Shown piece by piece: positions 7,137 through 15,046 of a DNA stretch of 60,601 nucleotides (its first letter is position 1; each line of letters begins with the position of its first letter). A program made the position numbers and the translations under genes. Location of the stretch: assembly GCF_009604385.1 (NCBI RefSeq), contig NZ_WEGJ01000041.1:1-60601 (forward strand), in the 5' to 3' direction. The notes beneath the pieces were generated by a model. It saw only the letters and a list, made by a program, of their open reading frames with translations, did no database searches and was not told the DNA's origin. Origin of the DNA: Streptomyces smaragdinus. GTDB lineage: Bacteria > Actinomycetota > Actinomycetes > Streptomycetales > Streptomycetaceae.

Positions 7137-8099
7137 TCAGTCCACCGTCACGTAATCGGGGCCGGAGTAGCGGCCGGTGCTCAGCTTCTGCCGCTGCATC
7201 AGCAGGTCGTTGAGGAGGGACGAGGCGCCGAAGCGGAACCAGTGGTTCGACAGCCAGTCCTCCCCCGCCGTCTCGTTCACCAGCACCAGGAACTTGATCG
7301 CGTCCTTGCTGGTCCGGATCCCGCCGGCCGGCTTCACCCCGACCTGCACGCCGGTCTGCTCCCGGAAGTCGCGGACGGCCTCCAGCATCAGCAGCGTGTT
7401 CGCCGGGGTGGCGTTGACGGCGACCTTGCCCGTGGAGGTCTTGATGAAGTCCGCGCCGGCCAGCATCCCGATCCACGAGGCCCGGCGGATGTTGTCGTAC
7501 GTGGACAGCTCGCCGGTCTCGAAGATCACCTTCAGCCGGGCGGAGCCCGCGGCCTCCTTCACGGCGCGGATCTCCTCGTACACGTCGAGGAAGCGGCCCG
7601 CGAGGAAGGCGCCGCGGTCGATGACCATGTCGATCTCGTCGGCACCGGCAGCAAGGGCGTCCCTCGTGTCCGCGATCTTGACCTCACGGGAGACCCGCCC
7701 GGCGGGAAAGCCCGTGGCCACGGACGCGACCTTGATCCCGGACCCCTTCAGTGCCCCGGCGGCGACCCCGGCCATGTCGGGGTAGACGCAGATCGCGGCG
7801 ACGCGCGGGGTCGTCCGGTCCAGGGGATCGGGGTTGATGCCCTTGGCGCACAGGGAGCGGACCTTGCCGGGGGTGTCCGAGCCCTCCAGCGTGGTCAGGT
7901 CGATCATCGAGATGGCCAGGTCAATGGCGTACGCCTTGGCCGTCGTCTTGATGGAACGGGTGCCCAGAGACGCCGCCCGCGCCTCGAGGCCTACGGGGTC
8001 CACTCCGGGGAGCCCGTGCAGGAAGCGGCGGAACGCGCTGTCGGAGGACGTGACGTCGGCTGCGAGGCGCTCGGCGGTCTTATTCGGGGGCATGCTCAC
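7137..8099 (-). CDS. deoC: Deoxyribose-phosphate aldolase
   Basis: DeoC is a class I aldolase that splits 2-deoxy-D-ribose 5-phosphate into glyceraldehyde 3-phosphate and acetaldehyde, the last step of deoxynucleoside breakdown. The 320-residue product has the TIM-barrel motifs AGADEIDMVIDRGAF, LKVIFETGEL, the Schiff-base region GADFIKTSTGK and GVKPAGGIRT with the second active-site Lys. The long form (about 320 residues against 220-260 in short bacterial enzymes) is usual in actinomycetes. The GTG at 8099 is chosen because a TATGCT -10 box ends six bases upstream, giving a leaderless start; an ATG at 8093, two codons in, is the conventional alternative. It heads the operon with the aldehyde dehydrogenases and uridine kinase. 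Confidence 0.94.
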   Translation of the reverse strand: MSMPPNKTAERLAADVTSSDSAFRRFLHGLPGVDPVGLEARAASLGTRSIKTTAKAYAIDLAISMIDLTTLEGSDTPGKVRSLCAKGINPDPLDRTTPRVAAICVYPDMAGVAAGALKGSGIKVASVATGFPAGRVSREVKIADTRDALAAGADEIDMVIDRGAFLAGRFLDVYEEIRAVKEAAGSARLKVIFETGELSTYDNIRRASWIGMLAGADFIKTSTGKVAVNATPANTLLMLEAVRDFREQTGVQVGVKPAGGIRTSKDAIKFLVLVNETAGEDWLSNHWFRFGASSLLNDLLMQRQKLSTGRYSGPDYVTVD

Positions 8100-8105
8100 C
8101 AGACG

Positions 8106-8111
8106 AGCATA
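8106..8111 (-). promoter_or_regulatory. -10 box of a leaderless deoC promoter
   Basis: On the minus strand TATGCT fits TANNNT and is followed by six bases and then the GTG at 8099. The operator abuts its upstream side with one base between. Confidence 0.6.
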
Positions 8112-8112
8112 T

Positions 8113-8124
8113 CTACACGCGTAG
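8113..8124. promoter_or_regulatory. Nucleoside-regulon operator at the deoC promoter
   Basis: CTACGCGTGTAG on the minus strand differs from the consensus palindrome by one base. It lies directly upstream of the deoC -10 box, so a bound repressor would block RNA polymerase. Confidence 0.72.
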
Positions 8125-8199
8125 CAGCTCGTCATCCCGTGGGCGATCGATGCCGTACCGCAACGTCCGCATACCGGACCGTGGTGCACAATCGCACTC

Positions 8200-8862
8200 A
8201 TGAGCTCGGACACACCCACGCCCCAGCCACCCGCCGACGGGGAACCCGTCTACGCCGATCGCGTCTACCGCTCCGCGGGTGGTGTGGCCGGCGGCGTGCT
8301 GCTGCTGGCCCTCGCCCTGTGGCTGGGCATCGACGCCCTGGTCCGCGGCGACAGCCGGGTCCGGCTGCTGGCCGCGAGCGCGCTGCTGTGGGTGGTGCCG
8401 CTGGTGTTCGGCTACGCGGTACGTCCGGCCGTGTTCGCCGGCCGGGAGAAGCTGCGGGTGCGCAATCCGCTGCGTACGGTGACCGCGCCGTGGGGCGCGG
8501 TGGACGGGCTGCGGGCCGGGATGAGCAACGAGTTGCTCGCCGGTGACGCGAAGTACCAGCTGTGGGCCATCCCGGTGTCCCTGCGCGGCCGCAAGAAGGC
8601 GATGCGCAAGCACGAGCGGGCCCGGGCCACGGGTCCGCTGGGCGGCGGGCCGGGCTCCGCCACGCACGAGCCGGCGCTGGCGGTCGCGGAGGACCACCGC
8701 TCGGCGGGCGACAAGTCGATGAACGAGCTGCGCGACCTGATGGAGACGAACGGCGGCCGCCCCGCCGCGCAGGGCCCGGTGACGGTCACGTGGGCGTGGG
8801 AGCTCATCGCCCCGTTCGCGGTGGGCCTGGTGGCGTTCGTGATCGTCGTCGCGGTCGGCTGA
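8200..8862 (+). CDS. PH-domain membrane protein
   Basis: The 220-residue product has two membrane segments near residues 28-70 (GGVAGGVLLLALALWLGI and LLAASALLWVVPLVFGYAV), a bacterial PH-like domain around REKLRVRNPLRTVTAPWGAVDGLRAGMSNELLAGDAKYQLWAIP, a charged linker, and a third membrane segment at the C terminus (ELIAPFAVGLVAFVIVVAV). This is the usual form of PH-domain proteins in Streptomyces, whose role is unknown. The ATG at 8200 starts a short Pro-rich cytoplasmic N terminus. It diverges from deoC and ends at a strong terminator before sigQ. Confidence 0.85.
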   Translation: MSSDTPTPQPPADGEPVYADRVYRSAGGVAGGVLLLALALWLGIDALVRGDSRVRLLAASALLWVVPLVFGYAVRPAVFAGREKLRVRNPLRTVTAPWGAVDGLRAGMSNELLAGDAKYQLWAIPVSLRGRKKAMRKHERARATGPLGGGPGSATHEPALAVAEDHRSAGDKSMNELRDLMETNGGRPAAQGPVTVTWAWELIAPFAVGLVAFVIVVAVG

Positions 8863-8880
8863 CCGGGACGTACGGACAGG

Positions 8881-8917
8881 GAAAGAGGGGCCGGTCCAGT
8901 GGACCGGCCCCTCTTTC
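8881..8917. terminator. Strong bidirectional terminator
   Basis: GAAAGAGGGGCCGGTCC pairs perfectly with GGACCGGCCCCTCTTTC across a three-base loop (AGT). It lies between the convergent PH-domain and sigQ genes. Confidence 0.92.
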
Positions 8918-9037
8918 TGTTCCCCCGGGGAACCCCCGTTCCCCGTTTCCCCGTCCCCCGTGATGTCCCGCCGGCCCCTTCCTCAGGCTGGTGCAGACCC
9001 CCACAGCCGCACCACGGCCGGCGCCCCCGGACACCGG

Positions 9038-9817
9038 TCAGGCGACGAGTTCCCCGAAGCACTCCTCCTCGTCGCGGCCGAAGCTCAGCGCCTCGTCGTC
9101 CCGCAGCCGCCGCAGCGAGCGCCAGATGCTGGACTTCACCGTGCCGACGCTGATGTTGAGCACATCGGCGATCTCCGGGTCCGTACGGCCCTCGTAGTAC
9201 CGCAGCACCAGCATCGTGCGCTGCAGTTCGGGCAGCCGGGCCAGCGCCTGCCAGAGCACCGCGCGCAGCTCCGTGCCGCGCATGGCGTCCGTCTCGGCGG
9301 CGGTCTCGGGGAGTTCCTCGGTCGGGTACTCCGCGAGCTTGCGCCGCCGCCAGGCGCTGATGTGCAGATTGGTCATCGTCCGGCGCAGATAGCCGCCGAC
9401 CGCCGCCTTGTCGCTGATCCGGTCCCACGCCCGGTACGTCGAGAAGAGCGCCGACTGGAGCAGGTCCTCGGCCTCGTACCGGTCACCGGTCAGGTGGTAG
9501 GCGGTGGCGTACAGGGAGGCGCGGCGCTCCGCGACGTAGGCGGTGAACTCCGCCTCGCTCGCCGAGATCCGCTCCCCCGTGTCCTCCCCGTACGCCGTTC
9601 CCCCGTTCCCCCCGCGGTCCTCCGTGCCGTTCGCGCGGGCCGGCTGTGGAGCCGACTCGATCGCGACGATGTACGGCGATCGCCTCCCGGTGCCGCGGAC
9701 GCACCCCCGTCCGCCCACAGCACCGGAGTTCAGGTGCAGCTCCAGGCCCCTGCCGTTGGTGTGCAGACGCGTGTGAACGCTGGCCTTGCCGTTCGTGCTG
9801 TCGTGCAGTGCGTTCAT
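9038..9817 (-). CDS. sigQ: ECF RNA polymerase sigma factor SigQ
   Basis: The 259-residue sigma factor has region 2 (FTAYVAERRASLYATAYHLTGDRYEAEDLLQSALFSTYRAWDRI) and region 4 (LPELQRTMLVLRYYEGRTDPEIADVLNISVGTVKSSIWRSLRRLR), preceded by an unusually long N terminus of about 90 residues. Its position divergent from afsQ1-afsQ2 identifies it as sigQ. In S. coelicolor SigQ works with AfsQ1/Q2 in nutrient-dependent control of antibiotic production and development (established knowledge). The ATG at 9817 follows a GGGGGGCGG purine tract; an upstream ATG at 9889 would add 24 residues. The intergenic region carries a candidate AfsQ1 site. Confidence 0.88.
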   Translation of the reverse strand: MNALHDSTNGKASVHTRLHTNGRGLELHLNSGAVGGRGCVRGTGRRSPYIVAIESAPQPARANGTEDRGGNGGTAYGEDTGERISASEAEFTAYVAERRASLYATAYHLTGDRYEAEDLLQSALFSTYRAWDRISDKAAVGGYLRRTMTNLHISAWRRRKLAEYPTEELPETAAETDAMRGTELRAVLWQALARLPELQRTMLVLRYYEGRTDPEIADVLNISVGTVKSSIWRSLRRLRDDEALSFGRDEEECFGELVA

Positions 9818-9906
9818 GACGTCCGCCCCCCGGATCGTGTGGAGCCTGGTTCTGTGCTGACTCCACAGAGACTGCCCGGGGACTTTCATGGCGCTGTCCG
9901 TCGACT

Positions 9907-9922
9907 GTCACAGGCTTGCAAC
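9907..9922. promoter_or_regulatory. Candidate AfsQ1-binding site in the sigQ-afsQ1 interval
   Basis: GTCAC-N6-GCAAC resembles the published AfsQ1 consensus GTnAC-N6-GTnAC (recalled from memory) with one mismatch in the second half. The position between the divergent promoters suits sigQ activation and autoregulation. Confidence 0.45.
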
Positions 9923-9981
9923 AGGGATCGAACCCGCTGACCGGGTCGATCCCTGGGCTCCGGTAGGCCACAATGACGCGC

Positions 9982-10659
9982 GTGCCTTCACTGTTGCTCA
10001 TCGAGGACGACGACGCGATCCGAACCGCCCTGGAGCTGTCCCTCTCCCGCCAGGGCCATCGGGTGATGACCGCCGCGTCGGGCGAGGACGGCCTGAAGCT
10101 CCTGAAGGAGCAGCGGCCCGATCTGATCGTGCTGGACGTGATGCTGCCCGGGATCGACGGCTTCGAGGTGTGCCGCCGGATCCGCCGCACCGACCAGCTG
10201 CCGATCATTCTGCTCACCGCCCGCAGCGACGACATCGACATCGTCGTGGGTCTGGAGTCCGGTGCCGACGACTACGTCGTCAAGCCCGTCCAGGGCCGGG
10301 TGCTGGACGCCCGGATCCGGGCCGTGCTGCGGCGCGGGGAACGGGAGACGACGGACTCCGCGACGTTCGGGAACCTCGTCATCGACCGGTCCGCGATGAC
10401 CGTGACCAAGAACGGCGAGGATCTGCAGCTCACGCCGACCGAGCTGCGGCTGCTGCTGGAGCTGAGCCGCCGGCCCGGCCAGGCGCTGTCGCGCCAGCAG
10501 CTGCTGCGGCTGGTGTGGGAGCACGACTACCTGGGTGACTCCCGGCTGGTCGACGCCTGTGTGCAGCGGCTGCGGGCCAAGGTGGAGGACGTGCCGTCCT
10601 CGCCGCGGCTGATCAAGACGGTGCGCGGCGTGGGTTACCGGCTGGACTCGCCGTCGTGA
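9982..10659 (+). CDS. afsQ1: Response regulator AfsQ1 (OmpR/PhoB type)
   Basis: The 225-residue protein has a receiver domain (LLLIEDDDAIRTALELSL, phospho-acceptor Asp52 in DLIVLDVMLPGIDGF, and the switch Thr and Lys in ILLTAR and YVVKPVQGR) followed by a winged-helix domain ending LVDACVQRLRAKVED and TVRGVGYRL. Sequence and context match AfsQ1, which with AfsQ2 controls antibiotic biosynthesis and nitrogen responses in Streptomyces. The GTG at 9982 gives the length I recall for AfsQ1. It is preceded by CACAAT and seven bases, possibly a leaderless start. An ATG three codons upstream is possible. The stop overlaps the afsQ2 start (GTGA). Confidence 0.95.
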   Translation: MPSLLLIEDDDAIRTALELSLSRQGHRVMTAASGEDGLKLLKEQRPDLIVLDVMLPGIDGFEVCRRIRRTDQLPIILLTARSDDIDIVVGLESGADDYVVKPVQGRVLDARIRAVLRRGERETTDSATFGNLVIDRSAMTVTKNGEDLQLTPTELRLLLELSRRPGQALSRQQLLRLVWEHDYLGDSRLVDACVQRLRAKVEDVPSSPRLIKTVRGVGYRLDSPS

Positions 10660-12131
10660 CGAAGGAGCCCGGTCTGTTCCGTGGCTGGGCCGCGTCGATG
10701 CTCCGGTGGATAAGTCTGCGCCTGCGGCTGGTCATCGTGTTCGCCCTGGTGGCGCTGGTCTCGGCGGTGTCCGTGGCCGGCATCGCGTACTGGCTGAACC
10801 GGGACTCGGTGCTCAAGCGCGCCCAGGACTCCTCGCTGCGCAGCTTCCGCGAGGGGCTGAAGGCGCACACGGACTCGCTGCCGCTGGACGCCGACTGCGC
10901 GGCGGTGCGCAAGGCCGCCGGGCAGGTCGCGGACACCGAGCAGGGGTACCAGGTGCTGCTGCTCAGCGACGCGATGCCCGGCTGTACGGCCGCGTCCGGC
11001 CGGGAGTTCGCGGTGCCGGACACGCTGCGGAGGGCGGTGGACAAGCCGCGGGCGGACGACGCCGGCGCGTACCACCTGTACTGGATACGGATCACCATGG
11101 ACGGCGACCCGTATCTGGTGGGCGGGGCGCGGGTGGAGGGCAGCGACTGGACCGGCTACATGCTGAAGTCGCTGAACCCCGAGCGCGACGACCTGAACTC
11201 CCTGGCCTGGTCGCTGGGCATCGCCACCGCGCTGTCGCTGATCGGCTCCGCGCTGCTGGCGCAGGCCGCCGCGACGACGGTGCTGCGGCCCGTGCAGCGG
11301 CTCGGCGAGGCGGCGCGGGCGCTGGGCGAGGGGAAGCTGGACACCCGGCTGCGGATCACCGGGACCGATGAACTGGCCGATCTGTCCCGTACGTTCAACC
11401 AGACCGCGGAGCGGCTGGAGCAGCAGGTGGAGGCGCTGAGCGAGCGGGACAAGGCCAGCCGGCGGTTCGTCGCCGACATGTCGCACGAGCTGCGCACCCC
11501 GCTGACCGCGATCACCGCGGTGACGGAGGTGCTGGAGGAGGAGCAGGACTCCCTCGACCCGATGATCGCGCCGGCGGTGCGGCTGGTGGTGAGCGAGACG
11601 CGTCGGCTGAACGACCTGGTCGAGAATCTGATGGAGGTCACCCGCTTCGACGCCGGTACGGCCCGGCTGGTCGCGGACGAGGTCGACGTGGCCGACCAGA
11701 TCACCGCGTGCATCGACGCGCGGGCCTGGCTGGACGCGGTGGACCTGGACGCGCCGCGCGGGCTGACGGCGCGGCTGGACCCGCGCCGGCTGGACGTGAT
11801 CCTGGCGAACCTGATCGGCAACGCGCTCAAGCACGGCGGATCGCCGGTGCGGGTGACGGCCCGTACGGAGGACGACGATCTGGTGGTGGAGGTCGCCGAC
11901 AACGGGCCCGGTATCCCCGAGGACGTGCTGCCGCACGTGTTCGACCGGTTCTACAAGGCGGACGCCTCGCGGGCCCGTTCCGAGGGCAGTGGCCTCGGGC
12001 TGTCCATCGCGGTGGAGAACGCGCGGATCCACGGCGGGGCGATCAGCGCCGCCAACCGGCCCGAGGGCGGGGCGGTGTTCACGCTGCGGCTGCCGCGGTA
12101 CGCGCCGGCGCCGGACGAGGAGGAGCGATGA
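10656..12131 (+). CDS. afsQ2: Sensor histidine kinase AfsQ2
   Basis: This membrane kinase has 491 residues. A first membrane helix (near residues 28-48) is followed by an extracellular sensor region of about 130 residues with Cys in LDADCAAV and MPGCTAAS, a second helix near 185-207, a HAMP domain, the phospho-acceptor box FVADMSHELRTPL with His277, and the ATPase domain with NLIGNALKHGG, DNGPGIP, FDRFYK and GSGLGLSI. It phosphorylates AfsQ1. The two extracellular cysteines may form a disulfide. The GTG at 10656 overlaps the afsQ1 stop and the 3' end overlaps the lipoprotein start (ATGA), so the three genes form one coupled operon. Confidence 0.95.
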   Translation: MTKEPGLFRGWAASMLRWISLRLRLVIVFALVALVSAVSVAGIAYWLNRDSVLKRAQDSSLRSFREGLKAHTDSLPLDADCAAVRKAAGQVADTEQGYQVLLLSDAMPGCTAASGREFAVPDTLRRAVDKPRADDAGAYHLYWIRITMDGDPYLVGGARVEGSDWTGYMLKSLNPERDDLNSLAWSLGIATALSLIGSALLAQAAATTVLRPVQRLGEAARALGEGKLDTRLRITGTDELADLSRTFNQTAERLEQQVEALSERDKASRRFVADMSHELRTPLTAITAVTEVLEEEQDSLDPMIAPAVRLVVSETRRLNDLVENLMEVTRFDAGTARLVADEVDVADQITACIDARAWLDAVDLDAPRGLTARLDPRRLDVILANLIGNALKHGGSPVRVTARTEDDDLVVEVADNGPGIPEDVLPHVFDRFYKADASRARSEGSGLGLSIAVENARIHGGAISAANRPEGGAVFTLRLPRYAPAPDEEER

Positions 12132-12715
12132 GGGCACTGACCCGGTCCGTGGCCGTGGCCCTGTGCGCCGTCGCGCTGGCCGGCTGCGGGATCAGGCCCA
12201 CCAGCGTCCCGGTGGACGCCGGTTCGGCGCCCACCCGGGCGCGCTGCGGCAGCGAGGACCCGCCGGCGGCGCCGCGCAAGGACGGGTCGGCGCAGGTGGA
12301 CGTGTTCCTGGTGTGCGGGCCGAAGGTGTCGCCGGTGCGGCGCGGCGTACGGCCGCCGGCGGGGTCGGCGGCGACCGTACGGGCGTATCTGGAGCGGGAG
12401 CTGCTCGCCCAGCTGCTGCGCGAGCCGGGGCCGCGGGAGTCGACGGACGGGTACGACACGGACGTGGCCCGCATCGCGCTGTCGGCGCCGCGCGCGGGTG
12501 ACCCGCCGCGGGCGGTGCGCTTCGACCGGGACCCGGAGGAGCTGTCCAAGCAGGGGCTGGCCCAGCTGGTGTGCACGTTCGCGGCGCTGGACGACGGGAC
12601 GCGGGCGGTGCTGGGGACGCGCGCGCAGCTGCGGGAGTACGACTGCACGCGGGCCGTGCAGGACGATCCGCTGCGGGTGCTGGAGGGGTCGCGGGAGTAC
12701 CGGGTCAGCCATTGA
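12128..12715 (+). CDS. Lipoprotein of the afsQ operon
   Basis: The 195-residue product begins with a lipoprotein signal, VAVALCAVALAGCGIRPTSVPVDAGSAPTR, with the lipobox LAGC near residue 20. The mature protein has four cysteines and a GerMN-like or LpqB-like character around TVRAYLERELLAQLL, but I cannot assign a domain with certainty. Because it is translated from the afsQ1-afsQ2 transcript by ATGA overlap and lies outside the membrane, it may assist signal perception by AfsQ2 (inference). Its 3' end overlaps the convergent LysR gene by 11 bases. Confidence 0.85.
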   Translation: MRALTRSVAVALCAVALAGCGIRPTSVPVDAGSAPTRARCGSEDPPAAPRKDGSAQVDVFLVCGPKVSPVRRGVRPPAGSAATVRAYLERELLAQLLREPGPRESTDGYDTDVARIALSAPRAGDPPRAVRFDRDPEELSKQGLAQLVCTFAALDDGTRAVLGTRAQLREYDCTRAVQDDPLRVLEGSREYRVSH

Positions 12716-13667
12716 GGAGGCGGCCCCGGCGGCCCAGGAGGAACTTCTTGAACGCGGCCACCGGCGGCGTGTCCACCGCCCCCGCCTGCCACGCCAGCCC
12801 GATCTCCCGTACCGCCCGCTGCCCGGTGAGCGTCAGCTCGACCACCCCCGGGCGGGGCACGGCGGGCGGGGGCAGCAGGGCGACGCCCAGGCCCGCGGCG
12901 ACCAGCCCGCGCAGGGTCTCCGCCTCCTCCCCCTCGAACGCGACCCGCGGCGTGAACCCGGCCTGCGCGCACAGGGCGTCCGTCATCCGCCGCAGCCCGT
13001 AGCCCGGCTCCAGGGTCACGAACGCCTCCTCCGCCGCCTCCGCCAGCCGCACCCGCTTGCGCCCGGCGAGCCGGTGGTCGTCCGGTACGACCAGACGCAG
13101 CCGCTGTTCGTCCAGCCGCCGCCCGACGAGGTCGGGGTCGTCGGGGACCGGTGAGGTCAGGCACAGGTCCAGCTCGCCCTCGCGGAGGCGGTCGAGCATC
13201 CACTCCCCGTACGACTGGACCAGCTGGAACCGCACTCCCGGGTGGTCGACGCGGAACTCCCGCAGCAGCTCCGGGACCGTCTCCGGGCCCATGGTGTGCA
13301 GGAAGCCGAACGCCACCTTGCCGGCCGAGGGGTCGGCGTCGGCCCGTACCGCCTCGGCCGCCCGGCCCACCTCGCCGAGCGCCCGGTCGGCGGCGGTGCG
13401 GAGGTCGTGGCCGGCCTTGGTGAGCGTGAGCGTGCGGCCGTGGCGGGTGAAGAGGGCGACGCCCAGGTCGGCCTCCAGGCGTGCGACGGCGCGGCTCAGC
13501 GTGGGCTGGGGGACGCCGAGTTCGAGGGCGGCGCGGGTGACGTGCTCGTGCCGGGCGACGGCGGCGAACTGGGCGAGGCGGGGGGCGAGGAGGGCCGCCC
13601 AGCCGGCGGCGGACTCGGGAGCGGCCTCTGTAACAGATGTATCTTGCAGATGTCCAGATGGTGACAT
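12705..13667 (-). CDS. LysR-family transcriptional regulator
   Basis: The 320-residue regulator has an N-terminal winged helix (LAQFAAVARHEHVTRAALELGVPQPTLSRAVARLEADLGVALFTRHGRTLTLTKAG) and an effector-binding domain (VAFGFLHTMGPETVPELLREF, LDLCLTSPVPDDPDLVGRRL, EGEEAETLRGLVAAGLGVALLP). It resembles regulators that sit beside a divergent MFS exporter and control it, as here. The start is uncertain: ATG at 13667 is used, and tandem ATGs at 13694 and 13697 would extend the N terminus by nine or ten residues. Its stop lies inside the 3' end of the afsQ lipoprotein gene on the other strand. Confidence 0.9.
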   Translation of the reverse strand: MSPSGHLQDTSVTEAAPESAAGWAALLAPRLAQFAAVARHEHVTRAALELGVPQPTLSRAVARLEADLGVALFTRHGRTLTLTKAGHDLRTAADRALGEVGRAAEAVRADADPSAGKVAFGFLHTMGPETVPELLREFRVDHPGVRFQLVQSYGEWMLDRLREGELDLCLTSPVPDDPDLVGRRLDEQRLRLVVPDDHRLAGRKRVRLAEAAEEAFVTLEPGYGLRRMTDALCAQAGFTPRVAFEGEEAETLRGLVAAGLGVALLPPPAVPRPGVVELTLTGQRAVREIGLAWQAGAVDTPPVAAFKKFLLGRRGRLLNG

Positions 13668-13686
13668 CGGCCGCGCTGACCTGTGC

Positions 13687-13725
13687 TCATGCATCATCGT
13701 ATGGATTCTGCCATCCTCATGCATT
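13687..13725. promoter_or_regulatory. Direct repeats in the LysR/MFS intergenic region
   Basis: CTCATGCAT occurs twice, starting near 13687 and 13717 (30 bases, about three helical turns apart), in an unusually AT-rich interval. Two copies on the same face suit a LysR-type regulator, and the second overlaps the -35 region of the exporter promoter. Confidence 0.5.
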
Positions 13726-13753
13726 GGACGCATTATTTTGCATTGCGTACTTT
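13724..13753 (+). promoter_or_regulatory. Promoter of the LysR-linked MFS exporter
   Basis: TTGGAC (13724-13729), an 18-base spacer, and TACTTT (13748-13753) end seven bases before the ATG at 13761. This is a housekeeping-type promoter with a leaderless start. Confidence 0.65.
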
Positions 13754-13760
13754 CGATGGC

Positions 13761-15038
13761 ATGCCAGCCGAACCAGTCCGGGTGGCCGCCGAGCGGCCCG
13801 CGGACGCCCCCGTCCCCTCCTCCCTCACCAAGCTCACGCCGGGCGACGCCGGTTACCGTCGCATGATCCTCGCGCTCTTCGCGGCGGGCACGGCCACCTT
13901 CGCCCTGCTCTTCTCCACCCAGGCGCTGCTGCCCGCGCTCACCGGTGAGCTCCACGTCTCGGCGAGCACCGCCAGCTGGACGGTGTCCGCCACGACCCTC
14001 GCGCTGGCCCTGGCGGTCGTCCCGCTGAGCCTGGTGTCCGAGCGCGTCGGCCGGCGGGCGATGCTCTCGTACGGGCTGACGGCCGCCGTCGCGCTGGCGC
14101 TGGTGATCCCCTTCGCGCCCGGCGTCGACACCCTGATCGTGCTGCGCGCGCTGCAGGGCGTGGCCATCGCCGGGATCCCGGCCTCGGGCATCGCGTTCAT
14201 CGCGGACGAGGTCGAGCAGAAGTACGTGATCGGCGCGATCGGGCTGTTCGTCGCCGGCAACAGCGTCGGCGGTATGACGGGGCGCATCCTCACCGGCTGG
14301 GTCGCCGACGCGTGGGGCTGGCGGGCGGCGCTGGCGGCCGTGGCGGTGCTGTCCGTGCTGTGCGCGGCGCTGTTCAGGGCCACCCTGCCGCGGGCGCGGC
14401 ACTTCACGCCGGGGCCGGCCGGGACGCGGGCGATGCTCGCGACCGTACGGGGGCATCTGACGGACGGGCTGATGGTGCGGCTGTACGCGATCGGCGCGCT
14501 GTTCATGACGGTGTTCGGGTCGGTGTACACCGTGATCGGGCTGCGGCTGGCCGGGGAGCCGTTCGGGCTGTCGCAGGGGCTGATCGGCTCGGTGTTCGTG
14601 ATCTATCTGGTCGGTACGGTCTCCTCCGCCGCGGCCGGCCGGTTCGTCGGGCTGCTGGGGCGGCGCGGCACGCTGTACGCGGCGGCGCTGACGACCGCGG
14701 CCGGGCTGCTGCTGACGTCGTCCGGCACGCTGTACGTGGTGCTGCTGGGCCTGGTGCTGCTCACGGCCGGGTTCTTCGCCGGGCACGCGGTGGCCTCCGC
14801 GTCGGTCAGCCGGGCGGCGACCGAAGGGCGGGCCCAGGCGACGGCGCTGTACCAGGTGGCGTACTACGCCGGCTCCAGCGTCGGGGCCACGCTGGGCGCG
14901 ATCGCCTTCCACGCGGCGGCGTGGGACGGGGTGGTCGTGCTGGGGCTGGTCGCGCTGGTGGCCATCGGCGGGATCACGCTGTACGCGACCCGCAAGGCGG
15001 TCACCGAGCGGCGGACGGTGGCGGTCGCGGGGCGGTAG
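13761..15038 (+). CDS. MFS transporter, 12-TM exporter type
   Basis: The 425-residue protein has about 12 membrane helices. MILALFAAGTATFALLFSTQALLP opens helix 1; SLVSERVGRRAML is the MFS motif A loop between helices 2 and 3; RALQGVAIAGIPASGIAFI is typical of the YnfM/arabinose-efflux group. The substrate is unknown. It is divergent from the LysR gene, which probably controls it. The ATG at 13761 agrees with the leaderless promoter and leaves a cytosolic tail of about 30 residues before helix 1. It ends eight bases from the convergent anti-sigma-like gene. Confidence 0.9.
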   Translation: MPAEPVRVAAERPADAPVPSSLTKLTPGDAGYRRMILALFAAGTATFALLFSTQALLPALTGELHVSASTASWTVSATTLALALAVVPLSLVSERVGRRAMLSYGLTAAVALALVIPFAPGVDTLIVLRALQGVAIAGIPASGIAFIADEVEQKYVIGAIGLFVAGNSVGGMTGRILTGWVADAWGWRAALAAVAVLSVLCAALFRATLPRARHFTPGPAGTRAMLATVRGHLTDGLMVRLYAIGALFMTVFGSVYTVIGLRLAGEPFGLSQGLIGSVFVIYLVGTVSSAAAGRFVGLLGRRGTLYAAALTTAAGLLLTSSGTLYVVLLGLVLLTAGFFAGHAVASASVSRAATEGRAQATALYQVAYYAGSSVGATLGAIAFHAAAWDGVVVLGLVALVAIGGITLYATRKAVTERRTVAVAGR

Positions 15039-15046
15039 TCCCGCGG

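Noticed and set aside
9976..9983. ACGCGCGT core of the nucleoside operator before afsQ1
   Set aside because: The flanking CT and AG are absent, and afsQ1 has no link to nucleoside salvage. Taken as a chance GC-rich match.
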